64,000 nucleotides of DNA from DASQUK01 sp035697145 (GCA_035697145.1 DASSDL010000141.1:47024-111023), one strand, 5' to 3'; positions 8,958 to 17,821 are shown, counted from the first letter of the stretch. Numbers and translations are program-made. Notes: a model not told the origin generated them from the sequence alone.

Positions 8958-9521
8958 CTAGAGATACGTTCCCGGGCGGGTTTCCGCTTCGACGTTGGGC
9001 TGCGGTGCACCCGGAGGAAGCCGGCGGCGCATCTCGTCGAGCTGCTGGCGGGCCGCCATCTGCTGGGCGAAGAGCGTGGCCTGGATGCCGTGGAACAGTC
9101 CCTCCAGCCAGCCCACGAGCTGGGCCTTGGCGACCCGCAGCTCGGCTTCGCTGGGGGTCGCCGTGTCGGCGAAGGGGTGCGCCAGGCGGCCCAGCTCGTC
9201 GCGCAGATCGGGCGACAGGGCCCCCGACAGCTCCGAGATCGACGTCTCGTAGATCTCCCGCAGCCGGTCGCGGCTCTGCTCGTCGAGCTCGGACTGGCGG
9301 ACCTCTTCCAGCAGGAGCTTGATCATCGACCCGATCCGCATCACCTTGGCCGGCTGCTCGACGGCCTCGTTGGGTTGATCCCGCGCCTCGCCGGGCGGCA
9401 CCACCTCCGGGTGCTCGACCGGACCGGCGACCGAGCCCCCGACGGCGCTCCCGTCGGTCGAACCCGGTGGCGGCTGACCAGGCCCGGGCTGGCTGGCGTT
9501 CTGATCGTCGGTGAACGACAT
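8958..9521 (-). CDS. bpa: Bacterial proteasome activator Bpa
   Basis: This 187-residue protein matches Bpa (PafE, Rv3780 of Mycobacterium tuberculosis), the ATP-independent ring that opens the 20S proteasome gate for unfolded substrates. A disordered N-terminal tail rich in Pro, Gly and Gln is followed by a helical core, IGSMIKLLLEEVRQSELDE through WLEGLFHGIQATLFAQQMAA, and a C-terminal extension ending Pro-Gly-Thr-Tyr-Leu, the penultimate-tyrosine HbYX-like tail that docks into the proteasome. The frame is open further upstream, but the ATG at 9521 has an AGGA sequence 8 nt before it. The gene implies that the organism encodes a 20S proteasome elsewhere. Confidence 0.9.
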   Translation of the reverse strand: MSFTDDQNASQPGPGQPPPGSTDGSAVGGSVAGPVEHPEVVPPGEARDQPNEAVEQPAKVMRIGSMIKLLLEEVRQSELDEQSRDRLREIYETSISELSGALSPDLRDELGRLAHPFADTATPSEAELRVAKAQLVGWLEGLFHGIQATLFAQQMAARQQLDEMRRRLPPGAPQPNVEAETRPGTYL

Positions 9522-9580
9522 GCGGGCCATCCTGCCACGGTCGCCCGCGTATCCCGCGCGCCGGGAGGAATCCCTCGTGA

Positions 9581-10681
9581 TCAACGCCGGGCGGCCAGGA
9601 GGGGGACCAGCATCTCGGCCGACGTCAGCGACCCGTGGCGGCCGATCAGCTCGTAGGGGCCGACGTCCTGGGGGTCGTGGAAGGCCGCGCGGGTCCGCGC
9701 CACCAGGGCCACGTCCCCCAGCCGGGACCGGGCCGCCTCGGTGACCACCGGGCCCAGCCAGCCCGCCGCCACCATCTCGTCCCGCGTGACCACCCAGGCG
9801 TCATCGCCGTGGTGCTCGGCGGCTGCCTCCCACAGGGCGCCGGCCCGGCCCGGCCGCGCGTGCAGCCAGCGGAAGCGCGCCTCCCCTGACTGCATCGAGC
9901 ACTGTCCCAACACCGGCGCCGCCAGCTCCACGACGTCGTCGCCGGTCTCGACCTGGCCGTGATCGGCGATGACCACCAGGGCCGCGCCCGCCGGCAGGCG
10001 GGAGACGATCCGGTCGACGACCTGGTCGATCCAGGCCAGCTCGGCGTCGTAGTACTCCCCCAGGCCGTACTCGTGGGCCACCTTGTCCAGGCCGTCGTAA
10101 TAGGAGTAGACGAACGGCTCGCCACGGGCCAGGAGGCTCTCGACCTCGGTCACCATGGTCGCCATCGTGCGGTAGCCCCAGAACCGGGCGGGCTCGAGAT
10201 GGGCGCCGGTGAACCCCGAGCGGCGGTACTCGGCCCGCGTCACCACCGGGGGGCGCTGGCCTAGGAACGGGGCCGTCGTCTGCATCTTGGCGGGCGGCAG
10301 GCTGTGGTGGGCGTCGCCGGCGGCGGTCGCCCAGCGCAGCACGTTGAGGACCTCGCCATGGACCGCCATGCGGTAGCCGACGATGCCGTGCTCCCCGGGC
10401 GGCAGGCCGGTGGTGATCGACGTGAGCGCGGACGCCGTCGTCGACGGCGCCACCGTGGTGATCGGTCCTCCCTCCATGGCCGACAGCGTGGGCGCCAGGG
10501 GGCGCCGGGCCGTGAGCTGCTCCCACCCCATGCCGTCGAGCACGAATAGCACGACCTGGCGCGCGTCGACGACGATCCCCGGAAGCCAGCGCGGCGCGTC
10601 GTCGGGGGGTCCCAGGAGCGCAGGCACGACGTTCGTGACGCAGGCCCCGCCGTAGTCAGGTAGTAGGGGTTCTTGGACCAC
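9581..10681 (-). CDS. Alkaline phosphatase superfamily phosphodiesterase / nucleotide pyrophosphatase
   Basis: A 366-residue member of the type I phosphodiesterase/nucleotide pyrophosphatase family. Metal ligands and the nucleophile are visible in order: VVLFVLDGMGW (first Asp), PSTTASALTSITTG (Thr nucleophile), YYDGLDKVAHEYG (Asp and His ligands), and VVIADHGQVE (Asp-His ligands). No signal peptide is evident, so the protein is probably cytoplasmic. The start is GTG at 10681, and the next residues PLLPDYGGACVTNVVPAL fit the family start. It lies 59 nt upstream of bpa on the same strand, so both may share a transcript. The physiological substrate is unknown. Confidence 0.85.
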   Translation of the reverse strand: MVQEPLLPDYGGACVTNVVPALLGPPDDAPRWLPGIVVDARQVVLFVLDGMGWEQLTARRPLAPTLSAMEGGPITTVAPSTTASALTSITTGLPPGEHGIVGYRMAVHGEVLNVLRWATAAGDAHHSLPPAKMQTTAPFLGQRPPVVTRAEYRRSGFTGAHLEPARFWGYRTMATMVTEVESLLARGEPFVYSYYDGLDKVAHEYGLGEYYDAELAWIDQVVDRIVSRLPAGAALVVIADHGQVETGDDVVELAAPVLGQCSMQSGEARFRWLHARPGRAGALWEAAAEHHGDDAWVVTRDEMVAAGWLGPVVTEAARSRLGDVALVARTRAAFHDPQDVGPYELIGRHGSLTSAEMLVPLLAARR

Positions 10682-10802
10682 GCCTGTGCCTTTCCGGGAT
10701 CCACCGTACCCAGCCCGGCGCCGAGCGGGCAGTGGCGTTCGGGCGTCGCCTCCGGGTTCGCACTGCGCCCCGTACAGTCCAGCCCGACCCCGGCCGCCAC
10801 CC

Positions 10803-10826
10803 CTAGTGGACCCTCGCGCCCACTAG
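10803..10826. promoter_or_regulatory. Inverted repeat, candidate Rrf2 operator
   Basis: CTAGTGG (10803-10809) and CCACTAG (10820-10826) are perfect 7-bp arms with a 10-nt spacer, just upstream of the -10 box of the Rrf2 gene and in the region shared with the divergent phosphodiesterase gene. Autoregulation by Rrf2 proteins is common; that this is the site is inference. Confidence 0.35.
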
Positions 10827-10851
10827 CGGCGCCGGTCTGCGACCGACTCGT

Positions 10852-10857
10852 TACGCT
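10852..10857 (+). promoter_or_regulatory. -10 element, probable leaderless promoter
   Basis: TACGCT lies 6 nt before the ATG at 10864 of the Rrf2 gene and no Shine-Dalgarno sequence is present between them. Confidence 0.45.
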
Positions 10858-10863
10858 CGCGGC

Positions 10864-11316
10864 ATGAAGGTGTCGACCCGCGGTGACTACGCCAGCCGGG
10901 CACTGCTGTCGCTGTCGCTGCACGCGGCCGAGGCGGGCCCGACCTCGGTCCGCGACATCGCCGAGCGCACCGGGCTGCCGCAGCCTTACCTCGAGCAGAT
11001 CCTCCTGGCGCTCAAGGGGGCGGGGCTGGTCCGGTCGAAGCGGGGGGTCGGCGGCGGCTACGTGCTGGCGCGGGAGCCCGCCACGATCACGCTGGGCGAC
11101 ATCGTGAGTGCGGTCGACGGCCCCATCACCGTGGGCGATTTCGGCGAGCCCCACCAGAACGGCGCCTGTGATCACGAGGGCCAGTGCGTGCTGCTGGCGA
11201 TCTGGGGGGTGCTGGGCGAGCACATGCGCCGCCACCTCGACGAGCTGACGCTTGCCGACATCGCCAGGATGGCCCGCGGCGAGCGCGATTGGCCCGTGGT
11301 CGAGCCCGTCGATTGA
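10864..11316 (+). CDS. Rrf2 family transcriptional regulator
   Basis: A 150-residue winged-helix regulator. MKVSTRGDYASRALLSLSLH is the standard Rrf2 N-terminus; the recognition helix region PQPYLEQILLALKGAGLVRS and the wing KRGVGGGYVLAR follow. In IscR, NsrR and RsrR three cysteines in the loop after the wing hold an Fe-S cluster; here only two are present, in ACDHEGQC near residues 101-107. The protein could still bind a cluster with other ligands, or may have lost it. The gene is divergent from the phosphodiesterase gene. A TACGCT box sits 6 nt before the ATG. Confidence 0.9.
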   Translation: MKVSTRGDYASRALLSLSLHAAEAGPTSVRDIAERTGLPQPYLEQILLALKGAGLVRSKRGVGGGYVLAREPATITLGDIVSAVDGPITVGDFGEPHQNGACDHEGQCVLLAIWGVLGEHMRRHLDELTLADIARMARGERDWPVVEPVD

Positions 11317-11390
11317 CGGAAGGGTCGCACCCACCGGCTACCGCAAGCGCCGAAATCCGCAACGTCCGAACGCCGAAACGGTGAGGGCCG

Positions 11391-12326
11391 TCAGCGCAGG
11401 CCGGCCAGCACCGCGGCCAGGTCGGCCGGCAGCGGGGAGTCGAACGCCAGGGGCTCGCCGGTGACGGGGTGCTCCAGGGCCAGGTGCTCGGCGTGCAGCC
11501 ACGGCCTCGGCGACGGCAGCGACGCGCGGCGACCGCCGTAGCGGGTGTCCCCGACGACGGGGTGGCCGATCGACGCCATGTGGACCCGGATCTGATGTGT
11601 CCGCCCGGTCTCGAGCTTGCAGCGCAGCTCGGTGACGGCCACCGGGTCCGTGAAGCCGCGGACCACCTCGTAGCGGGTGCGGGCGTCCTTGCCGGTCAGC
11701 GTCACCGCCATGCGGGTGCGATCACGGGCGCTGCGCCCGATGGGTGCGTCGACCATCCCGGTCGGCGAGTCGACCGCACCCCAGACCAGGGCCCGGTAGC
11801 GCCGCTCGACCCCGCGGGCTGCCAGCATCGCCACCAGCGCCTCGTAGGCGGGCTGGGAGCGGGCGACCAGCAGCAGCCCCGACGTGCCCTTGTCGAGGCG
11901 GTGGACGATGCCCGGCCGATCGGGCTCACCCACGGCGCGGATCTCGGGGTAGCGGGCGAGCAACCCGTGGACCAGGGTTCCCGAGTGCTGGCCGGCCCCG
12001 GGATGCACCACCAGGCCCGCGGGTTTGTCGACGACGAGCAGGTCGGGGTCCTCGTACACCAGCGGCACGTCGACGGTGGGATCGGGGGCCAAGACCTCCT
12101 CGGCGGACCGATCGGCGGTGGCCACCTCGAGCTCATCGCCCTCCGCAACCCGATGCGAGCGGGTGGTGACCGCCCGCCCCCCGATCGTCACGTCCCCGGC
12201 ATCGACCAGCGCCGCGGCGTCGGACCGGCTGCAGCCGGCGATCATGGCGACCACCCGGTCGAGCCGCTGGCCGTCGAGCGCCCGCGGCACGACCGCTACG
12301 AGGGTCGATTCCTCCGGTCGCCCCAT
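11391..12326 (-). CDS. rluD: RluA/RluD family 23S rRNA pseudouridine synthase
   Basis: A 311-residue protein with an N-terminal S4 RNA-binding domain (about residues 15-68) and a pseudouridine synthase domain. The catalytic motif HRLDKGTSGLLLVA places the active-site aspartate at residue 145, and TGRTHQIRVHMASIGHPVVG is the second family signature. RluD-type enzymes modify helix 69 of 23S rRNA; assignment to RluD rather than another RluA-type enzyme rests on its place next to lspA, a common actinobacterial arrangement. It lies 55 nt downstream of lspA on the same strand. Confidence 0.92.
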   Translation of the reverse strand: MGRPEESTLVAVVPRALDGQRLDRVVAMIAGCSRSDAAALVDAGDVTIGGRAVTTRSHRVAEGDELEVATADRSAEEVLAPDPTVDVPLVYEDPDLLVVDKPAGLVVHPGAGQHSGTLVHGLLARYPEIRAVGEPDRPGIVHRLDKGTSGLLLVARSQPAYEALVAMLAARGVERRYRALVWGAVDSPTGMVDAPIGRSARDRTRMAVTLTGKDARTRYEVVRGFTDPVAVTELRCKLETGRTHQIRVHMASIGHPVVGDTRYGGRRASLPSPRPWLHAEHLALEHPVTGEPLAFDSPLPADLAAVLAGLR

Positions 12327-12381
12327 TGCCCGTCAGCCTCCGTCCCCCGTGGCGTCCGTGATCCGCGGCATCGACCCTCGC

Positions 12382-12885
12382 TCAAGCGGGTCCCTCGTCG
12401 CCGTGGCGCCACTGCGTGCCGAACAGCAGCAGGGCGCCCACGACTATGGCGGCGTCTGCGATGTTGAACACCGGCCACCACTGCAGGTCGATGAAGTCGA
12501 CGACTCCGCCCCCCAGCAGGCCGTCGCCGTCCCGAAAGGCGCGGTCGATCAGGTTGCCCAGCGCCCCCCCGAAGACCAGGCCGATCGCTACCGCCACGCC
12601 CGGCCGGGTGGCGTAGCGACCCGAGCGCAACAGCACGGCCACCACCACCAGCGCCAGCAGCGAGATCAGGGCACCACGGCCCCGGGCCACGCTGAAAGCC
12701 GAGCCGTGGTTGATGGTCAGTTGGAGCTGCAGCGTCCACACGACGTGGATCACGCGCGTGTCGAGCGTCTCGACCGCCCACCACTTGGTGAGCTGGTCGA
12801 CGGCCAGGACGGCGGCTGCGACGCCCAGGAGCAGTGACCACCGCGCCCGTTGGGCGGTGGCGGCGGTGGTCGCCTCCCCCGTCAA
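12382..12885 (-). CDS. lspA: Lipoprotein signal peptidase (signal peptidase II)
   Basis: This aspartic membrane protease cleaves prolipoprotein signal peptides. Four hydrophobic helices are visible, with the conserved blocks TINHGSAFS, GGALGNLIDR (first catalytic Asp) and VVDFIDLQWWPVFNIADAAI (second catalytic Asp). I chose TTG at 12885, giving 167 residues: its TTGA overlaps the stop codon of the upstream zinc-finger gene, the same coupling used by ftsQ in this window. A longer reading from 12987 would overlap the neighbour by over 100 bases and adds an unlikely hydrophilic tail. Confidence 0.9.
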   Translation of the reverse strand: MTGEATTAATAQRARWSLLLGVAAAVLAVDQLTKWWAVETLDTRVIHVVWTLQLQLTINHGSAFSVARGRGALISLLALVVVAVLLRSGRYATRPGVAVAIGLVFGGALGNLIDRAFRDGDGLLGGGVVDFIDLQWWPVFNIADAAIVVGALLLFGTQWRHGDEGPA

Positions 12886-13337
12886 CGACCCAGGCCCAGA
12901 CCCCCGCTCTTGCACTTCACGCACAGCGCGGCGTACGGCAGGGCCCGGAGTCGCTCCTTGGGGATCGTGGTGCCGCACGAGTCGCACTTGCCATAGGAAC
13001 CCTCGTGGATCTTCTCGATCGCCCGGTCGATCTGCTCGATGGCGGCCCGGGCCTGCGCGGACAGCGCCAGGTCACGTTCGCGCTCGACGGCCAGAGTGTC
13101 ACCCTCGCCCGACTCCTCGTCGAACTGGACGTCTCCCGGCTCGCGGTCCTCGGTGAGCGAGTCGGCCTCGGCCTGCAGGCTCTCGGCCTGCCGCAGGTAC
13201 GTGGCCCGCTCCTCGGTCAAGGCCTGGAGTTGACCCTCGAGGAACTTGTCGAGCGTTGGGGTCCCGCCCGAGCGCTTGGTGGCCCTGGAGCGGGAGGCAG
13301 ACTTGCGGGCAGGAGCGGCTTTCGTGGCTCTGGGCAT
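12882..13337 (-). CDS. DksA/TraR C4-type zinc finger protein
   Basis: A 151-residue protein with a Lys/Arg/Ala-rich N-terminus (residues 1-25), a predicted coiled coil (about 30-115), and a C-terminal C4 zinc finger with Cys118, Cys121, Cys139 and Cys142 in the motif YGKCDSCGTTIPKERL...CVKC. DksA/TraR proteins insert their coiled coil into the RNA polymerase secondary channel; in actinobacteria the related CarD/RbpA/TraR proteins affect rRNA promoters. Location immediately upstream of lspA and divergent from ileS is typical in actinobacteria. The basic tail is unusual for DksA proper and might contact nucleic acid. Confidence 0.88.
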   Translation of the reverse strand: MPRATKAAPARKSASRSRATKRSGGTPTLDKFLEGQLQALTEERATYLRQAESLQAEADSLTEDREPGDVQFDEESGEGDTLAVERERDLALSAQARAAIEQIDRAIEKIHEGSYGKCDSCGTTIPKERLRALPYAALCVKCKSGGLGLGR

Positions 13338-13449
13338 GAGGGATCTCGCCGTCCTCGGGAAAAGGGTGCCGGATGGTACGCCGACCCCCGCAGGGGGTCA
13401 AGGGAAGGCGTGCAGGATACGCGTGAGAGGGCCGAATCCCACCGCGGCC

Positions 13450-13455
13450 TACGCT
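13450..13455 (+). promoter_or_regulatory. -10 element, probable leaderless promoter of ileS
   Basis: TACGCT ends 7 nt before the ATG at 13463. No Shine-Dalgarno sequence lies in the 7-nt gap. Confidence 0.45.
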
Positions 13456-13462
13456 GAGCAAC

Positions 13463-16400
13463 ATGCCTTTTGGCCCCGTCGACCCCGGCCTGGACCTCCC
13501 CGGTCTCGAGGAGCGGGTGCTGGCCCGTTGGCGCGAGCACGAGGTCGTCGAGGAGGTGGCACGGCTGCGCAAGGGCGCCGAGCCCTGGAACTTCTACGAG
13601 GGGCCCCCCACCGCCAACGGCCGGCCCGGCCTGCACCACGCGTGGGCCCGGGCGTTCAAGGACCTGTTCCCCCGCTTCCAGACCATGCGGGGCCGCGACG
13701 TGTCCCGCAAGGGTGGGTGGGACTGCCACGGCCTGCCCGTCGAGCTGGAGGTCGAGAAGGAGCTCGGACTGGCCACCAAGGCCGACATCGAGGCGTACGG
13801 CATCGAGGCCTTCAACCAGCGCTGCCGGGAGTCGGTGCAGCGCTACGTGGAGGATTGGTCGGCACTCACGCAGCGCTCGGCCGTGTGGATCGACACCGCC
13901 GACGCCTATTGGACGCTGGCCAACGACTACATCGAGTCGGTCTGGTGGATCATCCGTCAGCTGTGGGACAAGGGCCTGCTCTATGAGGGCCACCGGGTCA
14001 CGCCCTACTGCGGGCGATGCGGGACCGCGCTCAGCTCGCACGAGGTGGCCCAGGGCTACGAGGACGTCGTCGATCCCTCGATCTACGTGCGCTTCCCCCT
14101 CACCGGCGAGGCCGACGGTTCGGCTGCGCCCGACGCCGACCTGCTGGTGTGGACCACCACGCCCTGGACGCTCATCTCCAACGTGGCGGCGGCGGTCGGT
14201 CCCGCGTTCACCTACGTGCGCATCGCCGCCTCGGGCGGGGGCCGCGACCTGGTCCTGGGCGAGCGGGCCGCGGCGCGGTTGTTCCCCGAGGCCGAGGTGC
14301 GGGAGCGGTGGCGCGGCACCGACCTGGCCGGCTGGCGCTACCGGCGGCCCTTCGACTTCGTCGACCCGCCCGCCGGGCCTGAGGCAGCGTCGGACGGATG
14401 GCGCGTCGTCGTCGCCGGCTACGTGAGCGACGACGATGGTTCCGGCATCGTCCACTTGGCGCCCGCGTTCGGGGAGGACGACGCGCAGGTGGGCCGCGCC
14501 GAGGGGCTGCCGGTGCTCAATCCGGTGGACGCCGAGGCCTCCTTCGACGACACGGTGCCGCCGTGGCAGGGGCGCTTCGTCAAGGATGCCGACCCCGAGA
14601 TCATCGCCGACCTCCGCCGACGTGGCCTGCTGGTGGCCGAGCAGCCCTACGAGCACAGCTATCCCCACTGCTGGCGCTGCGGCACCCCGCTCATCTACTG
14701 GGCCAAGACGTCGTGGTTCGTCCGCACCGAGGAACGGCGCGCCGACCTGCTGGCCCAGAACGAGGCCGTCACCTGGTACCCCGACCACATCAAGCACGGC
14801 CGGTTCGGGCGCTGGCTCGAGTCCAACATCGATTGGGCCCTGTCGCGCGACCGCTACTGGGGGACGCCCCTGCCGATCTGGCGCTGCCGGGGCTGCGGCT
14901 CGGACACGTGCATCGGGTCCCTGGCCGAGCTCGCGGAGTTGGCGGGAGGCGACCTGTCCGACATCGATCTGCACCGGCCCTATGTCGACGACATCACGTG
15001 GACGTGCACCGAGCCCGGGTGCCAGGGCACGGCCCGCCGCCTCCTGCCGGTGCTGGACGCCTGGTTCGACTCGGGATCGATGCCGTCGGCGCAGTTCCAC
15101 CACCCGTTCGCCGACGACGGGCGCTTCGAGGCCAGCTTCCCCGCCCACTTCATCTGCGAGGCCATCGACCAGACGCGTGGGTGGTTCTACTCGCTGCTGG
15201 CGGTCAACACGCTGGTGTTCGGCTCCACGCCCTACCGCAACGTCCTCTGCCTCGGGCTCCTCGTCGACGAGCAGGGCCAGAAGATGTCGAAGTCGAAGGG
15301 CAACGTCATCGATCCCTGGCAGATCTTCAGCGGCTTCGGCGCCGATGCCCTGCGCTGGTACTTCTTCTCGGCCGGCCAGCCGTGGTCGACCAGGCGGGTG
15401 TTCGAGGAAGGCATCCGTGAGTCCACGCGGCAGACCCTGCTGACACTGTGGAACGTCTTCAGCTTCTTCGTCACCTACGCCGATCTCGACGGCTGGCGGC
15501 CCGCCCCCGGCGGGGAGCCCCCGGAGCCGACCCACGTGCTCGACCGCTGGCTGCTGGGCGAGCTCGACGCCACCGTGTCCGGGGTGACGGACGCCCTCGA
15601 GGAGTTCGACGCCCTCGGTGGCGCCACCCGCCTGGCCCGGTTCGTCGACGACCTGTCGAACTGGTACGTCCGCCGCAGCCGGCCCCGGTTCTGGAAGGCG
15701 AACGACCCCGACGCCCACGCCACCCTGCACCACGCTCTGGTGGTGACCTGCAAGCTGCTGGCGCCGTTCTGTCCCTTCCTGGCCGACGAGCTCTACGTGA
15801 CACTGACGGGCGACGTCTCGGTGCACCTGTCCGACTGGCCGCTGCCGACCGGTGCCGGCGACCAGGCGCTGGCCGCGCAGATGAGCGGTGCCCGGCGCCT
15901 CGTGGTCCTCGGCCGGGCCGCCCGTACCGATGCCAAGGTCAAGGTGCGCCAGCCGCTGCGCCGCGCGCTGCTGCTGCATCCCGGCGCCACGCTCGGGAGC
16001 GAGGCGCTCGACGAGATCGCGTCGGAGCTCAACGTCAAGGCGCTCGACGACGTCGACACCCTCTCGGGGCTGATGTCGTGGACGATCGTGCCCAACTTCC
16101 GGGCGCTCGGTCCCCGCCTGGGACCGCAGGTCAACGATGTGAAGCGGGCGTTGGCCGAGGCCGACGGGTCGGCGTTGCGGCGCCGACTCGACGCCGACGG
16201 GTTCATCGAGGTGGCCGGCCAGCGCCTGACCGCCGACGAGGTCGAGGTCCGGGCCAACCGGCACGAGGACTTTGCCCTGGCCGAGGACGGCGGCTGGGCG
16301 GTGGCGCTCGACCTCGAGCTCGACGACCAGCTACGGCGGGAGGGACTGGCCCGTGAGCTGGTGCGGAGCCTCAACGACCTCCGCAAGGACGTGGGGCTCG

Positions 16401-16585
16401 ACATCGCCGACCGCGTCGCCCTCACGGTCCGGGCCGACGACGAGGTCTGGGCCGCGCTCGACGCCCATCGCGGCTACGTGATGAACGAGGTCCTGGCGGT
16501 CGCTCTCACCAGGACCGGCACCGACGGCGCCCATGCGCTCACCGTTGACGGCCACGAGGTCGCCGTGACCATCGACCCGGCTTAG
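13463..16585 (+). CDS. ileS: Isoleucyl-tRNA synthetase
   Basis: A 1040-residue class I aminoacyl-tRNA synthetase that charges tRNA-Ile. The ATP-binding HIGH motif appears as NGRPGLHHAWARAFKD near residue 50-65, and GQKMSKSKGNVID near residue 605-617 is the KMSKS loop. Between them lies the editing domain; CysX2Cys pairs (CGRCG near residue 183; CWRCG near 405; CRGCG near 473) are visible. The C-terminal anticodon-binding and RNA-binding regions are present, so length is normal for the long actinobacterial type. It is convergent with divIVA, as in many actinobacteria, and is probably translated from a leaderless mRNA. Confidence 0.97.
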   Translation: MPFGPVDPGLDLPGLEERVLARWREHEVVEEVARLRKGAEPWNFYEGPPTANGRPGLHHAWARAFKDLFPRFQTMRGRDVSRKGGWDCHGLPVELEVEKELGLATKADIEAYGIEAFNQRCRESVQRYVEDWSALTQRSAVWIDTADAYWTLANDYIESVWWIIRQLWDKGLLYEGHRVTPYCGRCGTALSSHEVAQGYEDVVDPSIYVRFPLTGEADGSAAPDADLLVWTTTPWTLISNVAAAVGPAFTYVRIAASGGGRDLVLGERAAARLFPEAEVRERWRGTDLAGWRYRRPFDFVDPPAGPEAASDGWRVVVAGYVSDDDGSGIVHLAPAFGEDDAQVGRAEGLPVLNPVDAEASFDDTVPPWQGRFVKDADPEIIADLRRRGLLVAEQPYEHSYPHCWRCGTPLIYWAKTSWFVRTEERRADLLAQNEAVTWYPDHIKHGRFGRWLESNIDWALSRDRYWGTPLPIWRCRGCGSDTCIGSLAELAELAGGDLSDIDLHRPYVDDITWTCTEPGCQGTARRLLPVLDAWFDSGSMPSAQFHHPFADDGRFEASFPAHFICEAIDQTRGWFYSLLAVNTLVFGSTPYRNVLCLGLLVDEQGQKMSKSKGNVIDPWQIFSGFGADALRWYFFSAGQPWSTRRVFEEGIRESTRQTLLTLWNVFSFFVTYADLDGWRPAPGGEPPEPTHVLDRWLLGELDATVSGVTDALEEFDALGGATRLARFVDDLSNWYVRRSRPRFWKANDPDAHATLHHALVVTCKLLAPFCPFLADELYVTLTGDVSVHLSDWPLPTGAGDQALAAQMSGARRLVVLGRAARTDAKVKVRQPLRRALLLHPGATLGSEALDEIASELNVKALDDVDTLSGLMSWTIVPNFRALGPRLGPQVNDVKRALAEADGSALRRRLDADGFIEVAGQRLTADEVEVRANRHEDFALAEDGGWAVALDLELDDQLRREGLARELVRSLNDLRKDVGLDIADRVALTVRADDEVWAALDAHRGYVMNEVLAVALTRTGTDGAHALTVDGHEVAVTIDPA

Positions 16586-16591
16586 GAGCCG

Positions 16592-16640
16592 AGCGGATAG
16601 GCCTGCTCGTTCAGCCCACGCGTGGGCATTTGGCGGCCGG
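16592..16640. repeat. Divergent copy of dispersed repeat family 1 (tentative)
   Basis: The segment begins AGCGGATAGG, then 17 nt, then CGCGTGGGCATTTGGCGGCCGG, matching in order and spacing the start of the two full copies at 36351 and 58884 (AGCGGATAGG, 17 nt, CGCGTGGGAATTTGTTGCCGG). Here the centre forms the perfect palindrome GCCCACGCGTGGGC (16615-16628). It lies in the 138-bp gap between convergent ileS and divIVA, where a terminator would be expected. Confidence 0.4.
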
Positions 16641-16723
16641 AGACGTCCTCACAGCGAGGCGCCCCGGCAACGCAGGATCGCAAGCCGCGCCGGACGTGAC
16701 CCATCCGCGCAAGTCTTTAGGTA

Positions 16724-17821
16724 TCAGCTCTCCGGCGGGTCGGGCTGCTCGGGATCGAAGATGGCCCGCCCCCACTCGCTGGGTCGGCTCTCGGGCTCGG
16801 CCGCCGCATCAGTGCCATTGGCCCCGGGTTCACCGCCGGGAGCCAGCGTCTCGCCGGCAGAGGGTGACGGCGCCGACGGCGGCATCGGGGCGGGCGGCTC
16901 GTCACCCACCGACGTACGCAGCTCGGACGGCAGCCACGGGATGCGTTCCTCTCTCCCGCCGCCGCTCACGCGGTGAGCGTCACCCGGCGCCATGAACGGC
17001 ATCGGCTGGTTCCACGGGCCGTTGTCGGACGCAGGCGGCTCCTGGAGGGCGGCGACATGGCCACTCGTAGTTCCGGCGCCGAACGACGCCGGGTCGTCGG
17101 CGGGGTCGGATGGCGGTGGCGCCGGCGGGGTCGCGGCCGAGCGGGACCCGAACGCCGCTCGGCTGGGAAGGGGTGGGGCCGCAGGGCGTTCGATGTCGGC
17201 GAAGGCGGGCACCGGGCCTGGGGTCAGCCGGGCGTCGTCGTCGACGATTCTGTGCAGCTCGGCGATCCCGGCGCGGATGCGCTCGCGCTGCTCGTCGATG
17301 TGGCGGTTCAGCACGTCGAGGTCGGCCCGGAGCGCCTCGCGCTGGTCGACCAGGTCGTCGAGCTCCGCCTCGACGGAGGCCCGGGCATGGTCGGCACCCC
17401 GCCGCGCCTCGTCCTCGGCGGCGCCCCGGGTGCGCATGGCTTCGGCCCGGGCCTCGTCCAGCAGGCGGTTGGCCTCCTGCTTTGCCTCCTTGATGGTGGC
17501 GTCGGCAGTGCGCTGGGCCAGCACGAGTGTGCGCCGCAGCGTGTCGTCGGTCTCGTTGACACCGGCCTGGTGGAATCCCGGGGCCGCTGCCGGCGCCGCG
17601 CTCGGCCCCCGGCGCTGTACCTCCTCGAGTTGCCGCTGCATGTCGAGCAATCGTGCCTCGGCGGTCTCGGCCCGGGCGCCGACCTCACGCAGGCGCTCGT
17701 GCAGCTGCCCGACACCTGCGGCCACACGCTCCAGGAAGTCGTCGACGTCGCGGGTGTTGTAGCCACCGCGCCGTGCCTCCCGGAACTCGACAGCGTGAAG
17801 CGTCTGCGGGGTCAGTTCCAT
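16724..17821 (-). CDS. divIVA: DivIVA/Wag31 polar growth and division protein
   Basis: A 365-residue DivIVA-domain protein. The N-terminus MELTPQTLHAVEFREARRGG followed by YNTRDVDDFLERVA is the conserved membrane-curvature-binding domain. A long coiled coil occupies about residues 30-200, and the rest is a Pro/Ala/Ser-rich disordered tail. In actinobacteria Wag31 recruits the cell-wall machinery to poles and septa. The gene is last in the dcw cluster (after yggT), as in mycobacteria and Streptomyces. A TACTCT box (17835-17830) lies 8 nt before its ATG, so it has its own probable leaderless promoter. Confidence 0.94.
   Translation of the reverse strand: MELTPQTLHAVEFREARRGGYNTRDVDDFLERVAAGVGQLHERLREVGARAETAEARLLDMQRQLEEVQRRGPSAAPAAAPGFHQAGVNETDDTLRRTLVLAQRTADATIKEAKQEANRLLDEARAEAMRTRGAAEDEARRGADHARASVEAELDDLVDQREALRADLDVLNRHIDEQRERIRAGIAELHRIVDDDARLTPGPVPAFADIERPAAPPLPSRAAFGSRSAATPPAPPPSDPADDPASFGAGTTSGHVAALQEPPASDNGPWNQPMPFMAPGDAHRVSGGGREERIPWLPSELRTSVGDEPPAPMPPSAPSPSAGETLAPGGEPGANGTDAAAEPESRPSEWGRAIFDPEQPDPPES

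Noticed and set aside
12886..12987. Longer N-terminus of LspA from 12987
   Set aside because: It would overlap the zinc-finger gene by over 100 bases; TTG 12885 overlapping the stop gives the normal length.
13217..16264. A 1015-codon open frame on the minus strand across ileS
   Set aside because: It is an antisense shadow of an unmistakable isoleucyl-tRNA synthetase.
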